64,000 bases of DNA from Solidesulfovibrio sp. Lineage in GTDB: Bacteria; Desulfobacterota; Desulfovibrionia; Desulfovibrionales; Desulfovibrionaceae. The stretch is taken from NCBI RefSeq assembly GCF_029978005.1, contig NZ_JARKOZ010000032.1:1-64000 (forward strand), given 5' to 3'. The position numbers were made by a program, and so were the translations under genes. Numbering within the stretch: the stretch's first letter is position 1; every line of letters starts with the position of its first letter. The notes under the pieces were generated by a model. The model was not told the origin of the DNA, searched no databases, and was given only the letters and a program-made list of their open reading frames with translations. Shown in pieces: positions 17,191-26,637 of the stretch.

Positions 17191-18218
17191 ACGCATCCCC
17201 CACGCAGCGCATCACGGACATCCGCCGCCAGCGCGGCGACTCCCTGGCCATCCTCGCCCACCACTACCAGCGCGACGCGGTGGTGGCCCACGCCGACATC
17301 CTTGGCGATTCGCTGGAGCTTTCCCGCAAGGCGGCCGGGCTGGCCGCCCGGGACATCGTGTTTTGCGGCGTGTTCTTCATGGCCGAGACCGCGGCCATGC
17401 TGGCCAAGCCCGGCCAGCGCGTGCACATCCCGACGCCCGACGCCGCCTGCGTCATGTCGGAGATGGCCCCGGCCGCCCTGGTGGAGACCGTGCTCGACCG
17501 CCTGGCCGCCGCCGGCCGCGACGTGCTGCCGCTGACCTACGTCAACTCCTCGGCCGCGGTGAAGGCCATTGTGGGGGCGCGGGGCGGTTCGGTGTGCACC
17601 TCGGCCAACGCCGGCAAGATGCTCCGCTGGGCCCTGGACCAGGGGCGCGGCGTGCTTTTCCTGCCCGACAAGATGCTCGGCCAGAACACCTGCGACGTCC
17701 TGGGCGTGGCCCCGGAAAAGCGCCACATCCTGGACGTGCGCGGCGGTGGTTCGCGCCTGGACCTCGATGCCGCGTCCCGGGCCGAGGTGCTCCTGTGGCC
17801 CGGTCAGTGTGTCATCCATTCCCGGTTCAAGGCCCGGGATATCGCCGCCGTGCGCGCCGCCCATCCCGGGGCCAAGGTGGTGGTCCATCCCGAGTGCTCC
17901 CCGGAGACGGTCAAGGCCGCGGACGCCGTCGGCTCCACCTCGTTCATCATCAAGTACGTGACCGAGGCCCCGGCCGGGGCCGAGATCGTGATCGGCACGG
18001 AAATCAATCTCGTTTCACGGCTCGCCCGGCGCTGGCAGGGCGAAAAGACCATCCGGCCGCTGTGCGTGTCCGGCTGCTCCAACATGGCCAGGGGCAGCGA
18101 GGAGAAGTTGCTGGCCTTGCTCGAATCCCTGGACGCCGCCACGCCCGTGACCGTGCCCGAGGACGTGCGCGGGCCGGCCACGGCGGCGGTGGCCAAGATG
18201 CTGGAAATTTCGGCCTGA
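17187..18218 (+). CDS. nadA: Quinolinate synthase
   Basis: This 343-residue [4Fe-4S] enzyme condenses iminoaspartate with dihydroxyacetone phosphate to quinolinate. Family marks are LAILAHHYQRDAVV near the start, PDAACVMSEMA, TYVNSSAAVKA, DKMLGQNTCDVLG, HPECSPETVKAAD, and VSGCSNMARG near the C-terminus. The cysteines in the first, fourth and last of these Cys-containing blocks are the expected cluster ligands. The cluster is oxygen-sensitive, as suits an anaerobe. It lies between nadC (4-bp overlap) and nadB. Confidence 0.95.
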   Translation: MNASPTQRITDIRRQRGDSLAILAHHYQRDAVVAHADILGDSLELSRKAAGLAARDIVFCGVFFMAETAAMLAKPGQRVHIPTPDAACVMSEMAPAALVETVLDRLAAAGRDVLPLTYVNSSAAVKAIVGARGGSVCTSANAGKMLRWALDQGRGVLFLPDKMLGQNTCDVLGVAPEKRHILDVRGGGSRLDLDAASRAEVLLWPGQCVIHSRFKARDIAAVRAAHPGAKVVVHPECSPETVKAADAVGSTSFIIKYVTEAPAGAEIVIGTEINLVSRLARRWQGEKTIRPLCVSGCSNMARGSEEKLLALLESLDAATPVTVPEDVRGPATAAVAKMLEISA

Positions 18219-18249
18219 TTCACGGGGCCGCAAACAGGGAGTACGCGCG

Positions 18250-19830
18250 ATGGTCTACCGCATGCATGCGGGCGCCTTGGTGGTGGGGTCGGGACTGGCC
18301 GGGCTCACGGCCGCCCTGACGCTCGCCGACCACGGCCTGGAAGTGATCCTGCTCACCTCGGGCGAGGATCTCGACGACGGCAACAGCGCCCTGGCCCAGG
18401 GGGGCATCGTCTTTCGCGGCCCGGACGACTCGCCCCAGCTCCTCGAGCGCGACATGCTCACCTGCGGCTGGCGGCACAACTCGCCCCGGGCCGTCAAGTA
18501 CCTGGCCAAGCGCGGGCCGCAGGTGGTCCAGGAACTGCTCATCGACCGCCTGAAGCTGCCTTTCGACCGCAAGGGCGACGGCTCCGGCTGGCACATGGGC
18601 AAGGAGGGCGGCCACAGCGTGGCCCGCATCCTCCACATGGCCGACCGTACCGGGCGCGGCATCATGGAAGGGCTCATGGCCGCGGTCAAGGCCCATCCCG
18701 CCATCAAGGTCCTGGCCCGGCGCACGGCCGTGGACCTGCTCACTTCCCACCACCACGCCACGCTCCTGGAATTCAAGTACCAGCTGCTCAACCAGTGCCT
18801 GGGGGCCTACGTTTTAAACGAAGTCTCGGGACAGGTGGAAACCATCCTGGCCGACTTCACGGTCCTGTGCACGGGCGGTTGCGGCAGGTTGTTTCTCCAC
18901 ACCTCCAACACCAGATCCTCCATCGGCTCGGCCCTGGCCATGGCCTCGCGCGCCTTCGCCAAGGTCATGAACGTGGAGTACGTGCAGTTCCATCCGACCA
19001 CGCTTTTCCACCGGGCCGAGCGCCGGCTGCTCGTCACCGAGGCCCTGCGCGGCGAGGGGGCGCGGCTGGTCAACGACCGGGGCGAACCCTTCATGCAGCG
19101 CTACGACCCCCGGGCGGACCTGGCCCCGCGCGACATCGTGACCCGGGCCATCCTGGCCGAGATGCTCAAGACCGACCACGACTGCGTCTACCTCGACGTG
19201 GCCAGTTACGTGAAGAACCTGGAAGAGCATTTCCCCACCGTCTACAAGGGCTGCCTGCAGCTCGGCATCGACATCTCCAAGCAGCCCATCCCGGTGGTGC
19301 CGGCGGCCCACTACTTCTGCGGCGGCGTGCTCACCGACAACACCGGCCGCACCACCCTGGAGCGGCTCTACGCCGCGGGCGAGTGCGCCTGCACCGGCAT
19401 CCACGGGGCCAACCGCCTGGCCAGCACCTCGCTTCTGGAGTGCCTGCTGTGGGGCTACAGCGTGGGCCAGGACATCGGCAAGCGGGCCGGGCACAAGGCG
19501 GCGCTCGGCCGCCGGCTCGTAGACAGCATTCCGGACTGGGTGAGCCCGGGGTCCAACCGCAACGAGGACCCGGCGCTGATCGCCCAGGACTGGGCCACCA
19601 TCCGCAACACCATGTGGAACTACGTGGGCATCAACCGCTCGGGCTCTCGCCTCAAGCGGGCCTTCGAGGACCTGCGCGAGCTCAACAAGCACCTGCACGA
19701 CTTCTACCGCGAAACGCCCCTGTCCAAGGCCATCGTGGACCTGTTCCACGGCTGCCAGGCCGCCTACACCATCACCATCGCGGCCATGCAGAACCGCCGG
19801 TCGCTCGGCTGCCACTACCGCGTGGACTGA
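18250..19830 (+). CDS. nadB: L-aspartate oxidase
   Basis: This 526-residue flavoprotein makes iminoaspartate for NadA. The FAD motif is VVGSGLAGLTAALTLADHG (about residue 10). Also present are GNSALAQGGIVFR, VQFHPTTLF, the active-site segment PVVPAAHYFCGGV, and GANRLASTSLLECL. The NadB/fumarate-reductase C-terminal helical domain follows. In anaerobes fumarate or a quinone rather than oxygen is the likely acceptor. It completes the nadCAB operon and is followed by a strong hairpin. Confidence 0.94.
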   Translation: MVYRMHAGALVVGSGLAGLTAALTLADHGLEVILLTSGEDLDDGNSALAQGGIVFRGPDDSPQLLERDMLTCGWRHNSPRAVKYLAKRGPQVVQELLIDRLKLPFDRKGDGSGWHMGKEGGHSVARILHMADRTGRGIMEGLMAAVKAHPAIKVLARRTAVDLLTSHHHATLLEFKYQLLNQCLGAYVLNEVSGQVETILADFTVLCTGGCGRLFLHTSNTRSSIGSALAMASRAFAKVMNVEYVQFHPTTLFHRAERRLLVTEALRGEGARLVNDRGEPFMQRYDPRADLAPRDIVTRAILAEMLKTDHDCVYLDVASYVKNLEEHFPTVYKGCLQLGIDISKQPIPVVPAAHYFCGGVLTDNTGRTTLERLYAAGECACTGIHGANRLASTSLLECLLWGYSVGQDIGKRAGHKAALGRRLVDSIPDWVSPGSNRNEDPALIAQDWATIRNTMWNYVGINRSGSRLKRAFEDLRELNKHLHDFYRETPLSKAIVDLFHGCQAAYTITIAAMQNRRSLGCHYRVD

Positions 19831-19863
19831 TCGCCGTTTCGCCGTCCCTCGCCGTTCTCCCGC

Positions 19864-19904
19864 CCGGACCGGGGCGTCGTGCGCCGCATGACGCCCCGGT
19901 CCGG
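19864..19904. terminator. 15-bp perfect hairpin between convergent nadB and SDR genes
   Basis: CCGGACCGGGGCGTC (19864-19878) and its exact complement (19890-19904) flank an 11-nt loop. There is no T tract. Its position between two convergent gene ends and its very high stability suggest a shared, probably factor-assisted, transcription stop. The right arm ends 8 bp before the SDR stop codon. Confidence 0.65.
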
Positions 19905-19912
19905 CGGCATGG

Positions 19913-20689
19913 TCAGTTCGTCGTCAGGCCGCCGTCCACGTGGAAGACCTGTCCCGTGATCCAGCCCGCCGCCGGCGAGGCCAGGAAGACGGCCATGGGC
20001 GCGACGTCCTCCGGCCGGCCGATGCGCCCCAGCGGATAGATGGTGCGGATCATGTCCTGGAACCGTTCACGCCCTTCCGGGGTCAGGCGCTCCAGGTTGC
20101 GGCGCACTTGCGGCGTCTCCACGGTGCCCGGCGCGATGGCGTTGACGCGCACGCCGACCGGGCCGAGTTCGAAGGCCAGGGCCTTGGTGAAGGAGTCGAT
20201 CCCTCCCTTGGTCATGGAGTAGAGGGCCGAGAGCCGGCCGGGCAGCATCCTGTCCGCGAAATAGGAAGAGATGTTGATGATCGCCCCCCTTTTTTCCGTC
20301 AGGGCCGGGAGAACCGCCCGGGACAGGAAAAAAGGCGTGCGGAGGTTGAGGGTCATGTGCGTGGCGTAGCTTTCCTCGGTGACCTCGGCGATGGGATCGA
20401 AGAGGCCGATGCCGGCGTTGTTGACCAGGACGTCCAGGCCGCGCCCCAGGGCGAGGAGCGCCGCCGCCAGGGTTTCGGCCGCGCCTTCCCTGGACAGGTC
20501 GGCGGCGATGCCGGTCGAGGCCTCCCCCAGGCTTTCCCTGGCCCTTTCGAGCTTGTCCCTGTCCCGGCCGGTGATGACGACATGCGCGCCGCAGGCCGCA
20601 AACGCCCGGGACAGGCCCAGGCCGATGCCGTCGCTGCCGCCCGTGACCACCACCGTCTTTCCCGTGAAGTCGAATCGCAGTGCTTCCAT
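19913..20689 (-). CDS. Short-chain dehydrogenase/reductase
   Basis: The 258-residue NAD(P)-dependent oxidoreductase has the cofactor motif [10 protein letters not shown] (about residue 16), NNAG near 90, the catalytic Ser in INISS near 140, and the Tyr-X3-Lys pair in YSMTKGG (about 157-161). The C-terminus has the classical-[16 protein letters not shown]. The substrate is unknown. AGGAGAGG lies upstream of ATG 20689. Its promoter region contains a palindrome matching the operator of the neighbouring MarR gene. Confidence 0.92.
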   Translation of the reverse strand: MEALRFDFTGKTVVVTGGSDGIGLGLSRAFAACGAHVVITGRDRDKLERARESLGEASTGIAADLSREGAAETLAAALLALGRGLDVLVNNAGIGLFDPIAEVTEESYATHMTLNLRTPFFLSRAVLPALTEKRGAIINISSYFADRMLPGRLSALYSMTKGGIDSFTKALAFELGPVGVRVNAIAPGTVETPQVRRNLERLTPEGRERFQDMIRTIYPLGRIGRPEDVAPMAVFLASPAAGWITGQVFHVDGGLTTN

Positions 20690-20711
20690 GCCGTGCCTCT
20701 CCTGTGGTTCC

Positions 20712-20735
20712 GTAAATTTAGTACCCTAAATAATT
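20712..20735 (-). promoter_or_regulatory. Putative MarR operator in the SDR promoter
   Basis: A perfect inverted repeat ATTTAG-TACC-CTAAAT (20716-20731) lies 23-50 bp upstream of the SDR start. Read on the minus strand it falls between a possible -35 TTGGAG and a -10-like TAAATT, 17 bp apart. Aligned over 24 bp without gaps it matches the palindrome before marR (21287-21310), sharing TA-ATTT on the left and CCTAAATA on the right. Confidence 0.6.
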
Positions 20736-20776
20736 GACTCCAATCCGCCTGGCGCGTTGCCGCGCGCATCCTGCCT

Positions 20777-21277
20777 TCAGGACAGGCGGGACAGGCCCTG
20801 GGACACTTTGCCGAGCAGCGCCGTCAGGGTCTCGCGCTCCTGCGGCGAAAGCGCGGCCATGACCGTGGCCACGCGGTCGTAGTGGCCGGGCAGCACGGCG
20901 TCCAGGCGCGCCATGCCTTCGGGCGCGGGCCGCACGGTCACGGCGCGGCGGTCGGTGGCCGCGTGTTCGCGCACCACGCAGCCGTCGCGCTCGAGGGTGT
21001 CGAGGACGCCGGTCATGGTGGCGCAGGAGACGCCCGTGCCGGCGGCGAGCTGCGATGGGGAGAGGCCGTCCGGGTTGCGGGCCAGCAGGATCAGCACGGA
21101 AAAGCGGCGCAGGGACAGGCCGTGCGCGGCCATGTGTCGCTCCATGGACGCCGCGGCGTCCTCGCCTGTGCGCAGCAGCCGCAGGAAGGCGTCCACGGCC
21201 GTCACGTCGAGGTTTTCATAGCGTTCGCGGAGCTTCTCCAGGGCTTCCCGGCTCGGCAGATCGCGCAGCTCAAACAT
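20777..21277 (-). CDS. MarR family transcriptional regulator
   Basis: The 166-residue winged-helix regulator has a recognition region around SPSQLAAGTGVSCATMTGVL and a wing DGCVVREHAATDRRAVTVR that carries the conserved D-R-R. The start at MFELRDLPSR is fixed by GGAGG 5 bp upstream, and a longer frame to 21364 crosses the operator and a terminator. It lies just upstream of the SDR gene on the same strand, 88 bp apart. A near-identical palindrome precedes both, so it probably represses itself and the SDR. Confidence 0.9.
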   Translation of the reverse strand: MFELRDLPSREALEKLRERYENLDVTAVDAFLRLLRTGEDAAASMERHMAAHGLSLRRFSVLILLARNPDGLSPSQLAAGTGVSCATMTGVLDTLERDGCVVREHAATDRRAVTVRPAPEGMARLDAVLPGHYDRVATVMAALSPQERETLTALLGKVSQGLSRLS

Positions 21278-21286
21278 TTTGCCTCC

Positions 21287-21310
21287 ATATATTTCGGCTC
21301 CTAAATATAT
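21287..21310 (-). promoter_or_regulatory. Putative MarR autoregulatory operator
   Basis: A perfect inverted repeat has arms ATATATTT (21287-21294) and AAATATAT (21303-21310) around an 8-bp centre. It starts 10 bp upstream of the marR start codon and overlaps a possible -10, with TTGGCA as a candidate -35 further up. In a GC-rich genome this A+T-rich palindrome stands out. It resembles the site at 20712-20735. Confidence 0.7.
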
Positions 21311-21331
21311 CCTTCCCTCCCGCCTGCCAAC

Positions 21332-21361
21332 AAAAAAATCCCGACTCGCGCCGGGATTTTT
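21332..21361 (-). terminator. Intrinsic terminator downstream of hisF
   Basis: AAAAATCCCG and CGGGATTTTT form a perfect 10-bp stem with a short GC-rich loop, bounded by A and T runs on either side. It lies about 80 bp beyond the hisF stop on the minus strand and just before the marR promoter. It would end the hisHF transcript. Confidence 0.85.
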
Positions 21362-21369
21362 CATTACCC

Positions 21370-21424
21370 CTTTTCGGGGTGGTCCAGGAGGGGCCCGAGG
21401 CCCCTCCTGGCCGCCGGAGGCATT
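21370..21424 (-). repeat. Dispersed intergenic hairpin repeat, module 1, copy B
   Basis: Read on the minus strand it is gcctccggcggccaggaggg, a short centre, then ccctcctggaccacccc. GGCCAGGAGGGGCC and its near-complement form a strong hairpin. It lies between hisF and its terminator, in the same orientation relative to the gene as copy A after nuoI. Confidence 0.7.
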
Positions 21425-21442
21425 CTTCCTCTTTCCCCTACA

Positions 21443-22222
21443 TCACCAAACTTCCCGCACCTTCACGCCGCGCGCGGCCATGCGGTCCTTGCAGTCCTTG
21501 ATGCTGTATTCGCCGTAGTGGACGATGGAGGCGATGAGCGCCGCCGAGGCCTTGCCGATGGTCACGGCGGCGGCCATGTGGTCGGGGTTGCCCGCGCCGC
21601 CCGAGGCGATGACCGGGATGGTGACGGCTTCGCTGATAAGCCGCGTGAGCGTCAGTTCATAGCCGGTCTTGGCCCCGTCGGCGTCGATGGAGTTGCAGCA
21701 GATCTCGCCCGCCCCCAGCGCCTCCACGGTCCTGGCCCATTCGACGGCGTCCAGGCCCATGGACTTGCGCCCGCCGTGGATGACGATCTCGTAGCCGGAG
21801 GGGATTTTTTCGCTGACCGGCACCTGCTTGACGTCCATGCCGACCACCACGCACTGGGAGCCGAAGGCGGCCGCGCCCTGGCTGATGATGTCCGGGTTTT
21901 TGACGGCGGCGGAGTTGACCGAGATCTTTTCCGCGCCGGCCAGGAGCACCGCGCGCATGTCTTCCACGGTGGAGATGCCGCCGCCCACGGAGAAGGGAAT
22001 GAAGATCTGGCTCGCCACCTTGTCCACCACGTCGAGCATGATGCCCCGGCCTTCGCTGGAGGCCGTGATGTCGTAGAAGACCAGTTCGTCGGCCCCGGCC
22101 TCGTAGTAGAGGCGGGCGGTCTCCACAGGGTCGCCGATGTCCACGTTGCCCTTGAACTTGATGCCCTTGGTGAGCTTGCCGTCGCGAACGTCCAGGCAGG
22201 GAATGACGCGTTTGGAGAGCAT
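21443..22222 (-). CDS. hisF: Imidazole glycerol phosphate synthase, cyclase subunit
   Basis: This 259-residue (beta-alpha)8 barrel is of typical HisF length. The catalytic Asp pair is in [15 protein letters not shown] (D11) and NSIDADG (about 133). Phosphate-binding blocks are IPFSVGGGI and [10 protein letters not shown]. With HisH it converts PRFAR and glutamine-derived ammonia to IGP and AICAR in histidine synthesis. The start is 2 bp beyond the hisH stop. The remaining his genes are not in the window. Confidence 0.96.
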   Translation of the reverse strand: MLSKRVIPCLDVRDGKLTKGIKFKGNVDIGDPVETARLYYEAGADELVFYDITASSEGRGIMLDVVDKVASQIFIPFSVGGGISTVEDMRAVLLAGAEKISVNSAAVKNPDIISQGAAAFGSQCVVVGMDVKQVPVSEKIPSGYEIVIHGGRKSMGLDAVEWARTVEALGAGEICCNSIDADGAKTGYELTLTRLISEAVTIPVIASGGAGNPDHMAAAVTIGKASAALIASIVHYGEYSIKDCKDRMAARGVKVREVW

Positions 22223-22224
22223 GG

Positions 22225-22857
22225 TTACCGGGCCTCCTTGCAGTAGGCGGCGAAGTTGGCCAGAAGCGCCAGGCCCGGGCGGCCGCTTTTTTCCGGATGG
22301 AACTGCACCGCCCACAATCCCTTGCGGCCGTGAAGCGAGCAGAACGGCAGGCCGTATTCCGTGACGCCGAGGACGTACTGCGGCGCGGGCACCGGGTAGT
22401 AGCTGTGGACGAAATAGAATTCCGAGGCTTTGTCGATGCCGTCGAAGAGTTCGCAGGGCGCTTTGAGCGCCACGCGGTTCCAGCCCATGTGCGGGATGCG
22501 GATGGGCTCGCCGTTCTCGTCCGTGAGCGCCGGGGAGAACATGGCGCATTGGCCGGGAATGACGCCAAGGGCGGTGGTGTCGTTTTCCGCGCTGTATTCG
22601 AGGAGTATCTGGCAGCCGACGCAGATGCCGAGCAGCGGCTTGCCGGCGGCCACCTGGCCGGTGAGAAGCTTGTCCAGGCCCGTGGAGGTCAGCTCGTGCA
22701 TGGCCTGGCCGGCCGCGCCCACGCCCGGGAAGATGATGCCGGCCGCGTCGGCGATGACGGCCGGATCGGCGGTGATCCGGCAGGGGATGCCGAGATGGTC
22801 CAGCGCCCGGCGCACGCTCGTCTGATTGCCGGCCTTGTAGTCCAATATGGCAAGCAT
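22225..22857 (-). CDS. hisH: Imidazole glycerol phosphate synthase, glutamine amidotransferase subunit
   Basis: This 210-residue class I amidotransferase supplies ammonia to HisF. The nucleophile Cys lies in [15 protein letters not shown] (about residue 77-91), and the His-x-Glu of the triad is in [11 protein letters not shown] near 187. The oxyanion-strand segment is [11 protein letters not shown]. The nucleophile loop has Val and Cys where many HisH have Leu and Met. AAGGAG precedes the ATG. It is coupled to hisF. Confidence 0.95.
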   Translation of the reverse strand: MLAILDYKAGNQTSVRRALDHLGIPCRITADPAVIADAAGIIFPGVGAAGQAMHELTSTGLDKLLTGQVAAGKPLLGICVGCQILLEYSAENDTTALGVIPGQCAMFSPALTDENGEPIRIPHMGWNRVALKAPCELFDGIDKASEFYFVHSYYPVPAPQYVLGVTEYGLPFCSLHGRKGLWAVQFHPEKSGRPGLALLANFAAYCKEAR

Positions 22858-22872
22858 GGACAGCTCCTTGCA

Positions 22873-23000
22873 CCTTGCCTCCGGCGGCCAGGAGAGGCAC
22901 TGCCTCTCCTGGACCTCTCCGGCAGGGGCCCTGCCCCTGCACCCCGCCGGGGGGAATGATTCCCCCCGGCCCCCCCCGAAGGGAAAAATGGGGGGAGGCC
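22873..23000 (+). repeat. Dispersed intergenic hairpin repeats, modules 1 and 2 in tandem (copy C)
   Basis: The 246-bp gap between mutL and hisH carries gcctccggcggccaggag, a centre, and ctcctggacctctcc (module 1). It continues with GGCAGGGGCCCTGCCCCTGC and then GCCGGGGGGAAT-GATTCCCCCCGGC (module 2). Each part is a near-perfect inverted repeat. Module 2 recurs at 56150-56200. The array seems non-coding. Confidence 0.7.
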
Positions 23001-23103
23001 CTTGTGAAATGGGTATGCGACGGCGCGGCGCGCCGTTTCGCAGGCACCGGTTGTGAACATTTTTGGCCGGTTTGGCAAGGCGGGGCCGCGGGCGGCGCGG
23101 CGT

Positions 23104-25101
23104 CTACTTCTTGCGTTTGAACATCTTTTCCATTTCGCGAATGGAGAAGCGCATGGCCACCGGCCGGCCGTGGGGGCAGTAGTCGCGGTCCGGGGTCCCC
23201 GCCCACTGGGCGAGCAGGGCCACGGCCTCGTCGTCGGCCAGGCGTGTTCCCGCCTTGACGGCGGTCTTGCAGCTCATGAGGATCCAGAGGTCCTGCAAGG
23301 ACTTGGACTGTCCGGACAGGGCGGCGGACAGGTATTCCCGGGCCTGGCCCAGGGACAGTCCCGGCGGCGCGCCGGTGATGGCCACCACCCCGGGCCGGGG
23401 GGATTCCAGGAGGAAGCCGATGGCTCGCAGTTCGTTGTGCAGCTCGCGCAGCTTGGCCTGCTCGCTGGGGTGCAGCGTCGTCTCCACCGGGATGCCCACC
23501 GGCCGGCTGTCGCCGCGCGAGCCCGAGGCCTCCATGGCGGCGAAGATGACGCGCTCGTGGGCGGCGTGCTGGTCCACCAGCACCAGTTCGCGGCCGAGGT
23601 CCACGATGAGGTAGGTGTCGGCGAACTGGCCCAGGTAGCGCAGCCCCGGCGGCAGGGCCGGCTCCAGCTCCTCTGGCGCGCGGGCGCGCAGGGGCTCGGG
23701 CGCGGCGGCAAGCGGCGGCTCGTCGGGCGTGGCCGAAGGGGGCGCGGCGCGGAAAGAGGCCGAAGGGGCGGCCTCGCCGCGCTCGCGGCGTTCCACGGCC
23801 GGCGGGTCGAAGTGGCGCACCGGCGCGGGCTGGCCCTGGCGGCGGTTGTCGGCGGCGGCCCGGGCCGGCGTGGGCGCGGCCGGGCCGCGGTCCGGACGCG
23901 GGGAATAGGCCGGCGGCGCGGCCGGCGCTTCCCGCACCGTCTCGCCCATGGGCACGGTCTGGGAGGGGGCAGGGGCGTCGGTGCGGACGAGCTCGTCCAG
24001 GAAATCGCGGCGGGCCGGGAATTTGGGCGGCTCGCCGTCCTTTTTCACCCAGGGCTCGGGCGCGGGCACGGTGCGCAGGACCAGGGCCTTGTCCAGCGCC
24101 TGGCCCACGGCCCGGCGCAGGTTCACGAACACGGCCTGCTCGTCGCGAAACCGCACCTCGGTCTTGGCCGGATGGACGTTGACGTCCACGTCCTCGGCCG
24201 GCACCTCCAGGAAAATGACGCACTGCGGGTATTCCCGGGCCAGCAGCCGGCCCTTGTAGGCCTCGCGCACGGCCGAGAGCAGCACCCGGTCGAGCACGGC
24301 CCGGCCGTTGACATAGAAAAGCATGCGGTCGGCCCGGGCCTGGGCCTTGAGGGGCTTGCCGAGCACGCCGCCGACGCGGATGGGCCCCAGGGCGTACTCC
24401 ATTTCGAAGAGTTCGTCCGTGACGGCCGGCGGCCACATGCCGGCCAGGCGCGCGGTCAGGTTCTGGCCGGCCGGGAAGCGCAGGGCGGTGCGGCCGCCGA
24501 TGGTCAGCTTCATGGCCACGTCCAGGCGGGCCAGGGCGGCGCGGCTGAAAAGCTCGGTGGCCCGCTTGGTCTCCACGGCCTCGGACTTGAGGAATTTGAG
24601 CCGGGCCGGCACGGCGGCGAAGAGGTCGCGCACCTCCACCCGCGTGCCGCGCGGCATGGCCGCCGGGCCGCGCTCCGCGATGCGTCCGCTTTCCACGCGC
24701 AAAAACGCCCCCTCGTCGAAGGCCTCGTGGCGCGAGGTGATGGTGCAGGTGGACACCGAGGCGATGCTCGGCAGCGCCTCGCCGCGAAACCCGAAGCTCT
24801 CGATGCCGGAAAGCTCCTCCATGGAGGCGATCTTGCTGGTGGCGTGGCGCGTGACGGCGAGCGGCAGCTCCTCGGGCGTCATGCCCCAGCCGTCGTCGGC
24901 CACGGCCAAAAGCGTGCGGCCGCCGCCGTCGACGGTCACCTCGACCCGCGTCGCCCCTGCGTCGAGGCTGTTTTCCACCAGCTCCTTGAGGACGCTGGCC
25001 GGGCGTTCGACCACCTCGCCGGCGGCGATCTGGTTTTGCAGTTCCGGGGGCAGGACGCGGATGGTGCGATGCTTGACGGAGCGAGTCATGGACCGGAGCA
25101 T
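23104..25101 (-). CDS. mutL: DNA mismatch repair protein MutL
   Basis: The 665-residue protein is a GHKL ATPase at its N-terminus: [20 protein letters not shown] with [14 protein letters not shown], the TRHATSKI loop and [13 protein letters not shown] long Pro/Ala-rich linker (about 340-480) leads to the C-terminal dimerisation domain. That domain contains DQHAAHERV and the CPHGRPV motif (DYCPHGRP near 640), both typical of the MutL endonuclease region. An intact metal-binding DQHAx2E together with CPHGRP suggests a nicking-competent MutL. ATG 25101 has GGGAG upstream. No mutS is in the window. Confidence 0.94.
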   Translation of the reverse strand: MLRSMTRSVKHRTIRVLPPELQNQIAAGEVVERPASVLKELVENSLDAGATRVEVTVDGGGRTLLAVADDGWGMTPEELPLAVTRHATSKIASMEELSGIESFGFRGEALPSIASVSTCTITSRHEAFDEGAFLRVESGRIAERGPAAMPRGTRVEVRDLFAAVPARLKFLKSEAVETKRATELFSRAALARLDVAMKLTIGGRTALRFPAGQNLTARLAGMWPPAVTDELFEMEYALGPIRVGGVLGKPLKAQARADRMLFYVNGRAVLDRVLLSAVREAYKGRLLAREYPQCVIFLEVPAEDVDVNVHPAKTEVRFRDEQAVFVNLRRAVGQALDKALVLRTVPAPEPWVKKDGEPPKFPARRDFLDELVRTDAPAPSQTVPMGETVREAPAAPPAYSPRPDRGPAAPTPARAAADNRRQGQPAPVRHFDPPAVERRERGEAAPSASFRAAPPSATPDEPPLAAAPEPLRARAPEELEPALPPGLRYLGQFADTYLIVDLGRELVLVDQHAAHERVIFAAMEASGSRGDSRPVGIPVETTLHPSEQAKLRELHNELRAIGFLLESPRPGVVAITGAPPGLSLGQAREYLSAALSGQSKSLQDLWILMSCKTAVKAGTRLADDEAVALLAQWAGTPDRDYCPHGRPVAMRFSIREMEKMFKRKK

Positions 25102-25199
25102 ACGCCAACTCCCGTGCGGAGGCCAGAAGACGCAAACGGCTGGAAAACCGGGAGCGACAAGCGTAGGGACTTTCCTGTCCCACGTAAAGGAGGCCCGTC

Positions 25200-26321
25200 A
25201 TGGCCATCGAGCACAACTACCTGCGCACCCGGGTGCGCCTGTCCCATATCGTCGCCAACTACCAGCGCCTTCGGGGCTTGGGCGGCCACGTGCTGGCCGT
25301 GGTCAAGGCCGACGCCTACGGCCACGGGCTGGTGGAAACGGCCGCCGCCCTGGACGGGGTCGGCTGCGACGCCTTCGCCATCGGCTCCGTGGCCGAGGGC
25401 GCGGCCCTGCGCGACGCCGGGTCGCGAGCGGCCATCATCTCGCTTCTGGGACCCGTCCTGCCCGAGGACGACGCCCTGGCTCTGGAAAAGGACGTCGTGC
25501 CCTTTGTCCACGATTTCGGCCAGCTCGACCGCCTGGCCGGGGTCGCGGCCAAGGCCGGCAAAAAGGCCAGGGTGGCGCTCAAGTTCGACACGGGCATGGC
25601 CCGGCTGGGATTCGCCGAGGACGACGTGCCGCGCCTGCTTGCCCGCCTTGCCGGCCTGCCGTCCATCGAGCCGGTCATGGTCAGCTCCCACCTGGCCACG
25701 GCCGACGATCCCACGGCCTTCGACTACGTGAGCACGCAAGGCGGGCGCTTCGCCCGCATCTGCCAGGCGCTGCGCCACGGCGGGCTCGCCTTCGAGGCCT
25801 CGCTTTGCAACAGCGCCGGCATCCTGGCCCATGCCGGGGATTTCGGCTTCGACGCCCGGCGGGCCGGCATCGCGCTCTACGGCGTCAACCCCTTCGCCGG
25901 CACGGACCAGGAACACCTGGGCCAGGGGCTTTTGCCGGCCATGGAGACCGTGACACGCATCGTCTCGGTCCACGACCTGCCGCGCGGGGCCTCCATCAGC
26001 TACGGCCGGACATTCATCGCCGAGCGCGACATGCGCGTGGCCATCGTGGCCGCCGGCTACGCCGACGCCTACAGTCGGGGGCTCTCCAACAAGGGCTTCA
26101 TGTGCCTGTCCGGCCGGCGCGTGCCCATCCTCGGCCGGGTGTGCATGCAGCTCACGGCCGTGGACGTCTCGGGGCTCGACCCCGCCCCGGGCGACCCCAT
26201 CCACCTGCTCGGCGGCGACGGCCCGGGCGCGGTCAGCGCCGACGACCTGGCCCTGTGGTGGGACACCATCCCCTACGAGGTCTTCTGCCTCTTCGGCCTC
26301 AATCCCCGGGAATACGTCTAG
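25200..26321 (+). CDS. alr: Alanine racemase
   Basis: This 373-residue fold-type III PLP enzyme interconverts L- and D-alanine for peptidoglycan. The PLP Lys is K36 in [11 protein letters not shown]. The second catalytic residue is the Tyr in ASISYGRTF near 263. The [20 protein letters not shown] and [12 protein letters not shown] blocks are also conserved. AAGGAGG lies 6 bp upstream. It is divergent from mutL across a 98-bp gap that must contain both promoters. Confidence 0.95.
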   Translation: MAIEHNYLRTRVRLSHIVANYQRLRGLGGHVLAVVKADAYGHGLVETAAALDGVGCDAFAIGSVAEGAALRDAGSRAAIISLLGPVLPEDDALALEKDVVPFVHDFGQLDRLAGVAAKAGKKARVALKFDTGMARLGFAEDDVPRLLARLAGLPSIEPVMVSSHLATADDPTAFDYVSTQGGRFARICQALRHGGLAFEASLCNSAGILAHAGDFGFDARRAGIALYGVNPFAGTDQEHLGQGLLPAMETVTRIVSVHDLPRGASISYGRTFIAERDMRVAIVAAGYADAYSRGLSNKGFMCLSGRRVPILGRVCMQLTAVDVSGLDPAPGDPIHLLGGDGPGAVSADDLALWWDTIPYEVFCLFGLNPREYV

Positions 26322-26637
26322 CCCCGCGTCCGCTTTCGGGACGTCGCGCGAGGGGCATGCCCGCGAACGGGCGGTCCGTGCGCGGGCGGTGCGCCGCATC
26401 GCCCGGTTTTCCGGAACCTTCTTCGCCTGTTCCCGGCAGGCATGCCGGCGCGTCGCGTCCGCCCCTGGCCGGACGCTTTTTTTATATCAGACTAAAAATA
26501 TCTAATTTATCTCTGGCCACGACGGCAGGGCGGCCTTATCCTGAGGGCAGGATTCGGGCCCCGCAAGCCGGCTTGCCCGGAGGGCCGGCGCATCGACGGA
26601 TCTCCTTTTTCAGAAATTCTTGCAGGAGACAGCGTCA
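26322..26637. other. Intergenic region upstream of guaD
   Basis: This 316-bp stretch contains a sharply A+T-rich patch (about 26477-26512) in otherwise GC-rich DNA. Within it ATATC, ATATC and TTATC recur as short direct repeats, read as GATAT/GATAA on the other strand. It is the most likely guaD promoter/operator region; a TATCTA at 26499-26504 could be a -10. No purine riboswitch aptamer could be recognised. Confidence 0.4.

Noticed and set aside
21443..25216. 1257-codon minus-strand open frame spanning hisF to beyond mutL
   Set aside because: Only its last 259 codons are HisF. The rest reads through hisH and mutL in the wrong frame with Arg/Pro/Gly-rich content.
26322..26637. Purine riboswitch upstream of guaD
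   Set aside because: No three-way-junction core or loop sequences of the purine aptamer could be found; only an A+T-rich patch is present.
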